A stretch of DNA of 64,000 nt, from positions 18,399,346-18,463,345 of the forward strand of contig CM020618.1 in assembly GCA_009829735.1 (NCBI GenBank), given 5' to 3'. The DNA is from Pyropia yezoensis (Eukaryota; Rhodophyta; Bangiophyceae; Bangiales; Bangiaceae). The notes beneath the pieces are model-generated. The model did no database searches. It saw only the letters and a program-made list of their open reading frames with translations, and was not told where the DNA came from. Shown here one piece after another: positions 11,227 through 21,207 of this stretch; the stretch's first letter is position 1, and each line of letters begins with the position of its first letter. The position numbers and the translations under genes were made by a program.

Positions 11227-11797
11227 TGTAGCATCCCTGGGCCCGACTTGGCGCCGACCCGAGATGGCGACCAGAGAGCACCAGATGCCAGAACGCGCCG
11301 GCCGTGTGGTGATGGTTGGCGGCCGTGGCCCGTGCCCGGCACTGGGATGCCGTGGACTACGCTACCCACACGTGAGAGAGGGATTTCTGATGGGTTTTTG
11401 CATATTTGTGAGGGACTTGATTTGAGAGAATTTGAGTGTGAGATTAGTGAGTGGGAATAGAATTAGTAGTGATAGTGGCCCCCGACCTGACGAGGTTAGA
11501 CTCGGGTCGGGGCCACTCGGGGGTATGGGGGGGCTACCTGGCCAGAGTGCCGAGGCTCCCCCAGATGCACGTTAAGAGGGACAGCGAGGCGCCCTTGGCC
11601 CGCGCCCTCAGGAAAAAGACAACTGCGCGTTTGCTTCTCTCTTCCCCGTGTGCACTACCGTGCGTATCTGCTGGCTCACCCAGCAGGCACGTGAGGCAAC
11701 AGGCATACCACTCTCGTAGTTCCCCTTTCTGTGTTACCTGTCCCTTTCCCCCGAGGGATACTTACACGTGTCTGAGAGGATCGAGTTTTAAACAACA
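11227..11797 (+). repeat. 5' LTR of the chromovirus
   Basis: Starts TGTAGCATCC and ends ACA; it matches 20637-21207 base for base apart from roughly 5 percent of positions (compared by eye), with equal length. It contains a stable hairpin near 11487-11522 (CCCGACC pairing with GGTCGGG) and a second hairpin at 11660-11690. Confidence 0.9.
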
Positions 11798-11801
11798 TAT
11801 T

Positions 11802-11819
11802 TGGTGGAGCAGCAGGGGA
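11802..11819 (+). promoter_or_regulatory. Primer binding site of the chromovirus
   Basis: TGGTGGAGCAGCAGGGGA lies four bases after the LTR end. It starts with TGG and is nearly the same as the site of the family B element at 3923-3940, so both elements probably use the same tRNA primer. The tRNA was not identified. Confidence 0.65.
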
Positions 11820-12006
11820 TTGGAGTGTTTGAGAAGAGACATTTGGGAGCAGCGGTTGGGTTGTTCCTGTTCTGCCCTCTTCTATGGTTTGGGAATTATT
11901 TGCACCCGTTCACGGGAATCCTATTCCTGGCTCCCCAACCCCGCTCTTGTCGTCTTGCGATCTTTGGACACGCAGGCAACTGGACTGTGGCTGTCAAGAG
12001 TCTAAC

Positions 12007-13753
12007 ATGGCTACCCTTCCTGGCACGACGGTGCCCGAAGGGGTAGACCCCGCGTCCCTTGACGCAAATATGGCCACCGCGGGGGACGCGTCCAGCCCGG
12101 CGTTCTCCCTACGGACGAAGCAGACCTGGGCGTGACACCCGGTACCGGACTGGAGTCTACAGGCGGCCAAGTACCTCCTGCTCCCGTTTCTCCTGCTGTA
12201 CCTCCTGTGGAAGCCACCCCAGGGTCAACGGCGTTTGAATCCGCTCGAAGCAGACGTCTCCCTCCTGTCGGATCTACTCCTGAACTTCCAGGGATAGCCC
12301 CTGGTGTGTTTACTCCTGGGCCTACACATGGCAGCTGGGTGTATCCACCTTTTCTTGTGGGCGCTAGCAGTGCCAGAGGCACCGCTGTGATTGGTTCTAC
12401 GGGTCCCCCTGAGACCTCGACTCCTGCGACCGGCAAAGCTTTTCCTCCCCTGGCATCCTATGGGGCGGGGAGCTCCAATACCGGCAACCGGAGCAGCCGG
12501 AGGCGGCGGCGTCGTCGTCGTCGCTCTAGCACCAGGGAGACCCATTCCTCCAGCTCTGAGGGGGGATACGACTGGGATGCATCCCCTGGTCTCACCCGGC
12601 GAGTTTGACTTTCCTGCCCACCAAGTGGGGGGTGCCACACTGAACAAGGTCACGTATTGGGGCAACTACCGGCTTGAGAACCAAGACCAAGGTTACACCC
12701 GGAAGATGGCCAAGAAGATGGCATCCCTGAACCGGCGTATGCAGCCGAGCTTCGGGGGCCATCCTACGTTTTCCGGGAAGAAGCCGGCGCTTATCTTTGC
12801 CTTCCTGCGCCGATTTGTCAAGGCATGCAACGACAACGATGTGTCCGAGGGCAAGGCACTCTACCTCTACTAACTTTCTGACCGGAGAAGCCGAACAGCG
12901 GTTCGCAGAGGTTCTCTCAGACTCAGCCGGACAAATTGTTGGGCGTACCGTTGGGAGCTATACGGAAGCTGTCAACTGGCTCCTGTCCAACTACGCTGAC
13001 GCGGACTCCCTGCGCAAGGCAGTGGGCAAGTTGAACCGGGCAACCATGGAACGGCAAGAGACTCCAGAGGCCATCGCCCGGCGTGTCCTGGAGATGCGCG
13101 AGGCTTGTGGCAGCGTTTACCCTGAGGACAGGTTCAAGATGATCTTCTCGGAAGGGCTTCCTGAATATCTTCGAGTGGACGCTGAGAACTACAACCAGGA
13201 ACGCCAAGAACATACCTTCCTGCAGCTGATGGCCTACACCCAGGGCAAGCACCGGCGGGCCAAGGCCCTCCAAGCTCCCATGCTATCGACTCCCAAGCCG
13301 TTGTCGCGAGTTCGTCCCGGACCCGACAAGTGTAAGGGAGGTGATAGCCCTGTACCGGTGCTGGCAGTTGGCGAGACCTCACCCTTGGTGTCAGGTGACA
13401 AGTGGGGCGGCTTTGTCTCTAAGGAGAAACCTTCCTTGGTCGCCCCCAAGCAGGTCAATAACCAGGGTTTCCGGTCTTGTTGGCTGTGCCAGAGGGAGGA
13501 CCACATGTCGTGCCAGTGCCCGACCATCCCCAAGGATCACCAGGAGAAGCGCAAGCGTCAAGGACTGGTATTTGCGAAGGCCGTCAACTGGGCTGACCGG
13601 CGCGCACCTTCCATGGCGAACAAGGCACAGGTACACGCAATCCGGGTGGCGGCCTTGCACAGTATCTTGGAGGCTCTGACCAAGGAAGCTCCTGCGGACT
13701 TTGACCTGAGGACCGAGACCTCCAAGGATTCCTCGGACCCGGGAAACGAGTAG
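12007..13753 (+). pseudogene. Gag of the chromovirus, with CCHC zinc knuckle
   Basis: The first ATG after the primer binding site is at 12007. The coding trace passes through several frames. A Pro/Ser/Thr-rich N-terminus runs to about 12600, with an Arg run near 12515. A capsid-like part starting EFDFPAHQVGG ends at a stop at 12871-12873, and a third frame then runs from about 12870 to 13753. This last part includes a gag helical region and CWLCQREDHMSCQC, a C-x2-C-x4-H-x4-C knuckle at 13480-13521. Gag forms the particle and packages RNA. The frame changes mean that no single full-length gag can be read here. Confidence 0.75.
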
Positions 13754-13937
13754 GGCAGGCGCTCTGCCCAATGTCTTCCCGAATCTCCGACGGCAGGGTA
13801 CTTCTACCCGTTCTCCCCCTGCGTACGGCGAGAAAGGACGGCAGGTACCTGCTCAACTGGTAGCCGCCTGGACACCCTGCTTGTTCAAGGGGTCCTTGCT
13901 CGTCCTGCGTTAGGAAAACCTCACGATCAATGCTCGT

Positions 13938-15872
13938 ATGCGTGTTGGGGATAGCCTCCCCCAAGGTGTAACTCCGGTGGTTGACACGGGAGCCGGACCA
14001 AGCGTCATCACTGAAAACCTGCTACCTCCGGGCAGGCGTCGACATGCCTGGAGAGCTCCTACCAAGACCCGGATTGTAGACGCTTCGGGTCAAACCCTAC
14101 GACCGCTTGGCCGCCTTCCTGTCGCCATCTATGTCAACAATGAACCAATGCTTTTTCCCTTTCTAGTAGTCAAGACCCTCTCAGTCCCCCTCATCCTGGG
14201 CTGGGACTTCCAGAAGCAGCCTGTCAAGAGTATCCGGCCCGGAGAAGGAAAGGTGCAGTTCAACTATGGGTTTGTGTCACCGGTGCTGGAACATCTGGAC
14301 GCCAAGTTTCGTGCAGTCAAGAACAAGATGGACCGCATCCCACCCTCTACCTTGACTCTCTTCAAACCGGTGCTCCTACCTCCTCGTTCGGAAGCCAAGG
14401 TTCAAGTAACCACTCAGACTACTGGTCAATGCCTTATCTACGGACGTAAGCAACTTCTGGCGAAACACCGGTTATACTTGGCCCACGGACATCACCAGAA
14501 GGTGGAGAGGCACACCCAATTCTCGGTGCTAATCGTCAACGTGAGCCGGAAGCCGATAACTCTCGCCAAGGGCACTCGAGTTGGAACAGCAGAGCCTTAC
14601 CAAGGGTCTGCCCGTGCCATGAGCAAGGAGGACCTCCGGAACAGGCAACAAGAACTGGCATCCAACCTAACCGCCCTAGACGTACCTCCGGGACAAGAGC
14701 AGGCCGGCGGCATTACACCAAAACCCGATCAAGCGCCACCCAGGATGCAGAATGTCGACCAAGAAAATGTCCCACCGGACCTGAAGGAGGCACTGAAGAA
14801 GCTTCTCCTGGAATGTCAGCACCTGTGGTCTGGAGAGCTGGGCAAGATGGAAGCCACCCTGCACCGGATTCAACTCAAGCCGGATGCCAAGCCAGTGCAC
14901 CTGCAACCGTATCGGGGTTGTCCACATCGCCGAGATGCGATTGAGCAGCAGGTTAACAAGATGCTCAAGATGGATGTTATCGAGCCGTCTGATGGCGAGT
15001 GGGCCTTCTCGGTGGTGGTCGTCCCGAAACCTGGCGGTCACTTCCGCTTCTGCGTTGACTACAGACGCCTGAACGAGATGACAGTCAAGGATGTATACCC
15101 GATACCCCGGATGGACGATTGCATCGACTTTCTTGGTGATGCCACTCTCTTCTCGACGCTGGATTGTAATGCCAGTTACTGGCAGATCCCTCTGGCTGAC
15201 GACGACAAGAACAAAACCACCTTCACGTGCCTTATGGGGCTATTCCGGTGCAAGCGTCTTCCTTTTCGTCTCACCAATGCTCCGGCTACCGTCCATAGAG
15301 CCATTGACATCATCCTGTCGGGGCTAAGGTGGAGAACATGTTTGGTCTACCTGGACGATATTATCGTTTTCTCCAAGACCCCAGCGGAACACCTAGAGCA
15401 CCTTCGAGAGGTCCTGGCTCTCCTGTCCAAGGCTGGAGTTACCCTGAAAGCCGAGAAGTGTCACCTGTTTGAGACGGAAGTGGAGTACCTGGCGCACGTG
15501 CTGAGTCCGGGGGAGCTCCGGGTCAACGAAAAGAATATTAAGGCTCTTCGGCAAGCCCGGCAACCCAAGAACCAGACGGAACTCAAAAGCTTTCTGGGTA
15601 TGTGGAACGTTTGCCGCCGGTTTGTACGGGACTATGCCTTGATTGCCCGGCCATTGACCAAGCTCACCAGCAAGAAGCTCCCTGCACAATTACCGGTGTT
15701 CGGTGAGAAGCAGACCGCTGCCTTCAAGAAGCTCAAGAAGCGCCTGACCACGACTCCAGTACCGGCGTTACCCAAGCGGGAGGGCCAGATTGTCCTAGAG
15801 AGGGATGCTTGCGGCGTCCAGGTAAGGTGCTCTCTGCTCCAGCAACAACTTGATGGGACTTCCTCCCGATAG
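13938..15872 (+). pseudogene. Protease - reverse transcriptase - RNase H (start) of the chromovirus
   Basis: A 644-codon frame. Retropepsin motif DTGAGPSVI lies at residues 16-24, and LILGWDF at about 91 is the second conserved protease block. The reverse transcriptase has WAFSVVVVPKPGG, then FSTLDCNASYWQIPL with the first catalytic Asp, FRLTNAPA, and YLDDIIVFS with the catalytic Asp pair. The frame enters RNase H (VLERDACGVQVRC) and then ends at a stop caused by a frameshift near 15850. Gag and pol here lie in separate frames with a 180-base gap (13754-13937) that holds no ORF of its own. The start codon is arbitrary, because upstream protease residues may come from readthrough or frameshifting. 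Confidence 0.85.
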
Positions 15873-17460
15873 GCTACTACAGTCGCGTCCTGACTCCAGC
15901 CGAGAAGAACTATTCCACAACGGAGCGCAAATACTTGGCGGTCGTCTGGGCTTGCTTCCTGCTACGCCCCAATCTGGAAGGACAAGAGTTCCTCATCCGG
16001 ACGGACCACGCCAGCTTAAGGTTGCTGCTATGCTTGGACAGCAGCCAAGGAAGGGTCGCCCGGTGGCGTCTACGCCTCTCGGAGTTCAAGTACAAGGTGT
16101 GCACCAGAGCAGTGAGGGAGTACCACTGCGCCGACACCATGACCCGGTTGGAGACTCCTCCAGCCGACACCGGCCGCATCCCGGAGGAAGTACCTTGTTT
16201 CATCCTCCCGAATGTCGGACGTGGTTGGCGTGCTCCCTCGTATGAGACACCTGAAGCTCACCAACCGGTAACTATTCACCGGATGCTGGAGGCACAGCTT
16301 ACCGATCCTCATTGCTTGGAGCTCCGCCACCAGATGGACCTGAACCGAAATAGTCGCTTCTCCGAGTCTACGGATGGACTCCTGATACGGGTGTCACCCT
16401 TCGATGGGGCAACTCAAGTCTACGCACCCCGAAGTCTACGAGCTGACATCCTCCGCCTGGACCATTCGTCTCCCCAGGCCGGACACCCTGGCATAAACCC
16501 GATGTATGCCTCGATGCGGCGACACTCCTACTGGGAAACGATGGCAAGTGACGTCCACAAACATCTAGAGGCTTGTGTCTCCTGTGCAAGGAACCAGCTG
16601 ACCCAGAGGAAAAGGCCTTCTAAGCTACGCCTATTCCCGGCGGCGGAGCCCTTTGCAAGCTTAAGCATGGACATCCTTTGGCCCCTACCTGAGACATTCA
16701 GTGGCAACACATAGTGCGTCCCGTTAAAAAGTAGACGTGCACGTGTCGTGATCATGTCAAATATCAGCCACTGGACCAATCGAACCCACACTGCACGACC
16801 TGAGCACGTCCACTTTTTACGGGATGCACAATATACCTGCTCATCATTTGTGACCGGTTCTCCAAGTTCACCCGAGCGATCCCGCTGAGGACCATCACGG
16901 CCCTGGATGTTACGTCAGCCTTCTTCGAGTACTGGATAGCTGCCTATGGCCCTCCAGACTCCGTCGCAACCGACGACGGTCCCCAGTTTGCATCTCTGTT
17001 CTTCCAAAGAGTCTGTGACCTGATGGGTATCAAGAACTTGTTCACTACGACGTATCACCCGCAAACGAACGGCCAGGTGGAACGATTCAACCGGACCCTG
17101 GTGGACATGCTGCGGCACTACGTTGAGGAGCATCAAGAAGACTGGGACGAGCTCCTGAACGTCCTCACGCTAGCCTACAACTCTCGTGTTCACGGGACAA
17201 CGGGGGTCGCTCCACTAGACTATGTCACCCCAAGACGGCTGACCAACTTTTCCCTGGAAAGAATACCAGATGGGCTCCAGCCTGCCCTGAAGTCGGGTCC
17301 CAAGGCAGAGGATGAGTTCCTGGAACAACTGAAGCTCCTGCTCCCAAGAGTGAAGGAGTCAATCGCGAAGACCCAGGAGCGATACAAGCGGGACTATGAC
17401 AAGGGTGTTCGGGAGAAGAACAAGGGACTGGCGACTGGGTTTTTGTGGAAAATCATATCA
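15873..17460 (+). pseudogene. RNase H - integrase of the chromovirus, split by a MITE
   Basis: The RNase H continues as SRVLTPAEKNYSTTERKYL, FLIRTDHASLRLLL and HCADTMTRL. The integrase zinc region has HSSPQAGH and CVSCARNQ. The core has SMDILWPLP, then a 120-bp insertion at 16714-16833 that puts TAG in frame at 16712-16714. The core resumes as LLIICDRFSKFT, ATDDGPQFAS and NGQVERFNRTLV, completing the DDE triad, and then LNVLTLAYNSRVHG. Near 17440 a frameshift separates it from the chromodomain. Integrase would insert the cDNA. Without the insertion the core looks well kept, which suggests that the MITE arrived fairly late. Confidence 0.85.
16714..16833. mobile_element. 120-bp MITE inserted in the integrase
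   Basis: The element starts GTGCGTCCCGTTAAAAAGT and ends, read on the opposite strand, GTGCATCCCGTAAAAAGT. The inverted repeats extend about 26 bases (16714-16740 and 16804-16829). TA lies on both sides (16712-16713 and 16834-16835), and removing one TA plus the element restores the integrase frame. A TA duplication and this size suggest a non-autonomous Tc1/mariner-type element. No transposase is encoded. Confidence 0.75.
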
Positions 17461-17955
17461 TGACCCGGGGGAAGCTGGACTCCAAGACGGATGGGCCCTA
17501 TGAGATCCTGAGTACGGACGGCTGGACGTTCCTTCTGGACGTGGACGGCTCCCCGTACCGGGTGAGCAGCGACCATATCACCCGAGCTCCACCGCCAAGC
17601 TAACGGGACCTGACTCGGCGCAAGCGTGCCGCAGTACCCTGGTTATCCCAAGAAGAAGGCCGAGAATATGTCTACGTCAAGTTCGTTGACCATGCCTGGA
17701 GCGACGGGCGCTTGTACCTGCTAGTACGTTGGTTCGGTTTCAACCCGGCTGATGATGCCTGGGAACCCTCCAACCGGTTGCCCATTGCAGACGTGTGCGC
17801 CTACACGCGTCGGATCGGCACTGAAGGCACTCCGGCTGCCCGAGCGGGCAAGATCCTGGAATCGGACTCGGAGGATGACGAGAAGGAAGGAGCTGATCAA
17901 GACCTGCGGGACGAGCCGAGCTCACCCGCAACGGACGCGGAACAAGAGGATTGAG
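17461..17955 (+). pseudogene. Chromodomain tail of the chromovirus pol
   Basis: The frame continues the integrase C-terminus (YEILSTDGWTFLLDVDG), meets TAA at 17601-17603, and then carries a chromodomain: YVYVKFVDHAWSD, LYLLVRWFGFNPADDAWEP and an acidic tail ending at 17955. The W-x-G-x5-D-x-WEP core and aromatic residues match chromodomains of chromoviruses. The TAA separates it from integrase, a further break of the polyprotein. Confidence 0.8.
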
Positions 17956-17959
17956 AAAA

Positions 17960-20214
17960 AGGGAACGGCTGTATCAAGGAAAACGGGCAATACAAGCATC
18001 GAACTACCAAAAAACAGCAAGCACCCTCTCGAGCAACCCTTCTCTCCGCCTCTTCCCTCCTCCTTTCTTCCTGGACTCTCATCCTCCTTGCCTCCAAGTG
18101 ATACTCCCGGCGCGGACGCTGCGCCGCGGGAGCGTCCTCCAGCGCCGCCTCCGCAGCACGACGGGACCCAGAGGACGACGGGATGACGTAGTGCGGCGGG
18201 CGAGGCGCTTTCACGTACTCCGCCATCGGAGCAGCACCCGTAGTCGCCGGGCGCGCCCGCTCCTCCAGATACGCCTGCCGGCGCCCCTGGAAGCTAGTGA
18301 AGGTCCCCGACCAACGCTGGGCCAAGCCATGCCGGGTCAGTGTTGCCAGAAGCTTACCAACCACCGAACTGTCCGACATCTGGCCGCTATCCGCGCAAGA
18401 AAACACCTGGTCGACCACGTCGTTCAAGACGCTGGCATATGTTCCCAGAACCAGGGAAGACCCGACGCCCTCGACCTCCACCGGAAGACGGCCCAGCTGG
18501 TCCTCGCTCATGCCGACGTCGTACTGGTCGCACGTCGGGCCACCTTGGGTCAGGTACCAGTCGGGCACCCGAAAGCGGGAAAGGCGCAGAGTCGGCGCCG
18601 GGATCTTGAATCGACAAGAAGTTGCCACACCCGGACGGTTAGCAGCGGCGCCGGAAACCGGAGTTCCCAAGTCGAGGGTGGGCACCGGGCCGCGACCAGG
18701 CGAAGAAGGCGCCCGAGGAGGAACGTCCGGAGTAGTCGGCGACCGGATGGCAACGCCAAGAGCCGCAGCAGACAAGCGCGGTGCCGGAGGAGCCTGAAGC
18801 ACCGGCACAGGTAGAGCTGGGCGCATACGCGCCGGCGACGGCAAAGGCGAAGCAACCGGGGTGACAGGCGCAACTAGAGGAAGTTGAGCCGCTGCAGACG
18901 CCCGACCAACCGCCGCGGCCCATCCCGACTCTTGCACCGGCGGCCCAGTCGGCAAAAGATCAAGAGCGACCGGAGCAGGAAGACCTTTCAGCTGCGACCA
19001 CGCCGGCAGCGGCATCGCCAGCTGCACCTTGGTCGGAGAAAACTGGTAGACCACCTGCACCCAACGCGAGGCATCCCGACGCGGGCTGCTCTGGTCGGCG
19101 ATTATGCTCAAAAAGCTCCGGTCATGCACCGGGAGTTGACGCCGGAACTCGATCATCGCCTGGAAGAGCTCCTTGTATTCTTCGTCCTGGCTGCACAAGA
19201 AGTCGACGGTCAGCTTGTCGACGATCCAGACCATCATGAGGTCTGGGAGAAGCCAGAGCCGGTTGGACACCAAGACCTCGTGGAGCCGGTGGTTGGCAGC
19301 CAAACCGTCATCTCGGAGGTGTACATCATGTACGGGATGGAATGGAAGAAGCCCTTGATCGACGCCTGGGTCAGGGCGTCCAGGAAGTACCACGTAAAGG
19401 GGATGCTCGACGGAGCAAACCCGACCAGGATCTCGACTTCCTGCTGCTGCGGGATGACCTTGGGGTAGTACGCCGCCCGGTTGGCCTTGTCCAGCTTCCA
19501 GAACTCTTGGTTGTTGCAGCTCACGATGTAGTCCCGCTGGCGCCCACGCCGCTCGCCTTGCTCCCGCGCCGGCGACAACATGGAGTACTTCCGGGTCAAG
19601 AAAGGCGGCTCCAGAGCGACCGTGCTCGGACGGGGATCACAAGTCAGGCTCCCCGACCCCTTGAGGCTCCCCGACCCCTTGAACGCCTCGTCCCAGACCT
19701 TGAGCGCCCGCTGGACGTAGCCTTCCTCCTCCGGCTGCCGGAGAACGGATGCAGACACGCGGCGCTCGGTCAAGGGGAGATCCAGCATCAGCGCGAAGAG
19801 GAGATCCTCCAGACGGGAAACCCAAGAGAAATCCTAAAAGCTCTGGGAGCGGTCTTGAACCTGGCGCATCTGGTCCGCCGCGTGGAGACGCGTCTTGTCC
19901 ATCTCCGTCAAGACCCCGCGCTGGAGTTCCTTGCGCCAGATGACCACACAACCTTGCTGGCACTCGGCCGCGCTGGCGTTGCCGACCACCGTGGAGTAAC
20001 GCCGGGCCGCCAGAGGATCCTTCCCAAGAAGCATCTCCGGGAGACCCGCCGGGGGGGTCTCGACCGGGCGCGAAGCTGAAGCCGGAGGTACTCGATCCGC
20101 CTCCGCCGTGACGACCGACCCCGGCACGTGTGGCAGTATCGCGACTGCCACGTATAACGGACCCAGCGATCGGTGCTTTAAGGATTTGGGGTGAAAAGCC
20201 CATATCTGGCCCAA
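17960..20214 (-). pseudogene. Antisense reading frame between pol and the 3' LTR, function unknown
   Basis: On the minus strand a protein-like frame runs from about 20214 downwards. It is interrupted by TAG at 19836-19834, shifts frame near 19300, and then stays open past 17960. The sequence is not low complexity at its start: IVSCNNQEFWKLDKANRAAY, then FTWYFLDALTQASIKGFF, then LWLLPDLMMVWIVDKL. A Pro/Ala-rich middle and a charged, Arg/Glu-rich helical tail follow. I recognise no family. Antisense accessory frames at this place are known in some plant gypsy elements (such as Grande), which makes an element-borne gene the leading idea; an older inserted gene is the alternative. Confidence 0.45.
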
Positions 20215-20228
20215 GATGTCAAGGATTC

Positions 20229-20303
20229 AACCCGTGGCGCAGTGGTCCACAACGCCTGGTTAACATATGTTTCATGGCGTGGGTTCGATTCCGGGCATCC
20301 AAC
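20229..20303 (+). repeat. tRNA-like (SINE head or tRNA pseudogene) stretch
   Basis: GTGGCGCAGTGG resembles an RNA polymerase III A box, and GGGTTCGATTCC about 45 bases later is a good B box. The acceptor and T stems do not pair properly, so a working tRNA is unlikely. It lies just upstream of the start of the antisense frame and about 330 bases before the 3' LTR. Confidence 0.4.
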
Positions 20304-20623
20304 ATCGATTTCTCCGGCGATTTCAAGGTGACTTCTGCTACAGCACCGACATCCGAGGAACCGGAGGCAGGAGAGGGGCACGGCCACCCGAGCTCTCCTC
20401 CGCAACACTCGCCGCCGGAGCCGCGGGCCCAACCAGAATCTCGGAGCTGGACACGTCCTCCAGAATCCGGGGAAACGGGAAGGTCAAGGTGAAGGAGGGG
20501 GGGGGGGCAGGGCTGGAGAAGGTGATCACGCTCGGCGAGAGGACGCTCAACCTCGGCACCGTTGTGGGCGTGCTCGAGGCTGCGCACGGTGGCACCTGGT
20601 ACGGCCCGAGGACGTGCCGGACT

Positions 20624-20633
20624 AGGAAGGGAG
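20624..20633 (+). promoter_or_regulatory. Polypurine tract of the chromovirus
   Basis: AGGAAGGGAG ends three bases before the TG start of the 3' LTR, the position of the plus-strand primer in LTR elements. A longer purine stretch with a G run lies at 20489-20513. Confidence 0.55.
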
Positions 20634-20636
20634 CTA

Positions 20637-21207
20637 TGTAGCATCCCTGGGCCCGACTTGTCGCCGACCCGGGATGGCGACCAGAGGGCAGCAGCTGCCA
20701 GAACGCGCCGGCCGTGTGGTGATGGTTGGCGGCCGTGGCCCGTGCCCGGCACTGGGATGCCGTGGACTACGCTACCCACACGTGAGAGAGGGATTTCTGA
20801 TGGGTTTTTGCATATTTGTGAGGGACTTGATTTGAGAGAATTTGAGTGTGAGATTAGTGAGTGGGAATAGAATTAGTAGTGATAGTGGCCCCCGACCTGA
20901 CGAGGTTAGACTCGGGTCGGGGCCACTCGGGGGTATGGGGGGGCTACTTGGCCAACGTGCCGAGGCTCCCCCAGATGCACGTTAAGAGGGACAGCGAGGC
21001 GCCCTTGGCCCGCGCCCTCAGGAAAAAGACAACTGCGCGTTTGCTTTCTTCTTCCCCGTGTGCACTACCGTGCGTATCTGTTCGCTCTGCGAGCAGGCAC
21101 GTGAGGCATCAAGCATACTACTCTCGTAGTTTCCCTTGCTGTGATACCCGTCCCTTTCCCCCGAGGGATACTAACACGTGTCTGAGAGGATCGAGGTTTA
21201 TACCACA
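20637..21207 (+). repeat. 3' LTR of the chromovirus
   Basis: Same length as the LTR at 11227-11797, and the same start (TGTAGCATCC) and end (ACA). Differences cluster in the first 75 and last 150 bases. Both hairpins are kept, the second (21070-21100) with paired base changes. Confidence 0.9.

Larger units (their letters stand above)
11227..21207 (+). mobile_element. LTR-bounded Ty3/gypsy chromovirus with antisense frame
   Basis: Two 571-bp direct repeats bound a region with, in order, a primer binding site, gag, protease-RT-RNase H, integrase, chromodomain, an antisense reading frame, a tRNA-like stretch, a polypurine tract and the second LTR. All coding parts carry frameshifts or stops. 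The bases outside the two LTRs (CCCAT on the left, ATCGG on the right) do not form a target site duplication. The left flank is RNase H of another element that is not resumed on the right. Confidence 0.8.

Noticed and set aside
20229..20303. Functional tRNA gene
   Set aside because: The acceptor and T stems do not pair and no proper anticodon arm forms; kept only as a tRNA-like stretch.
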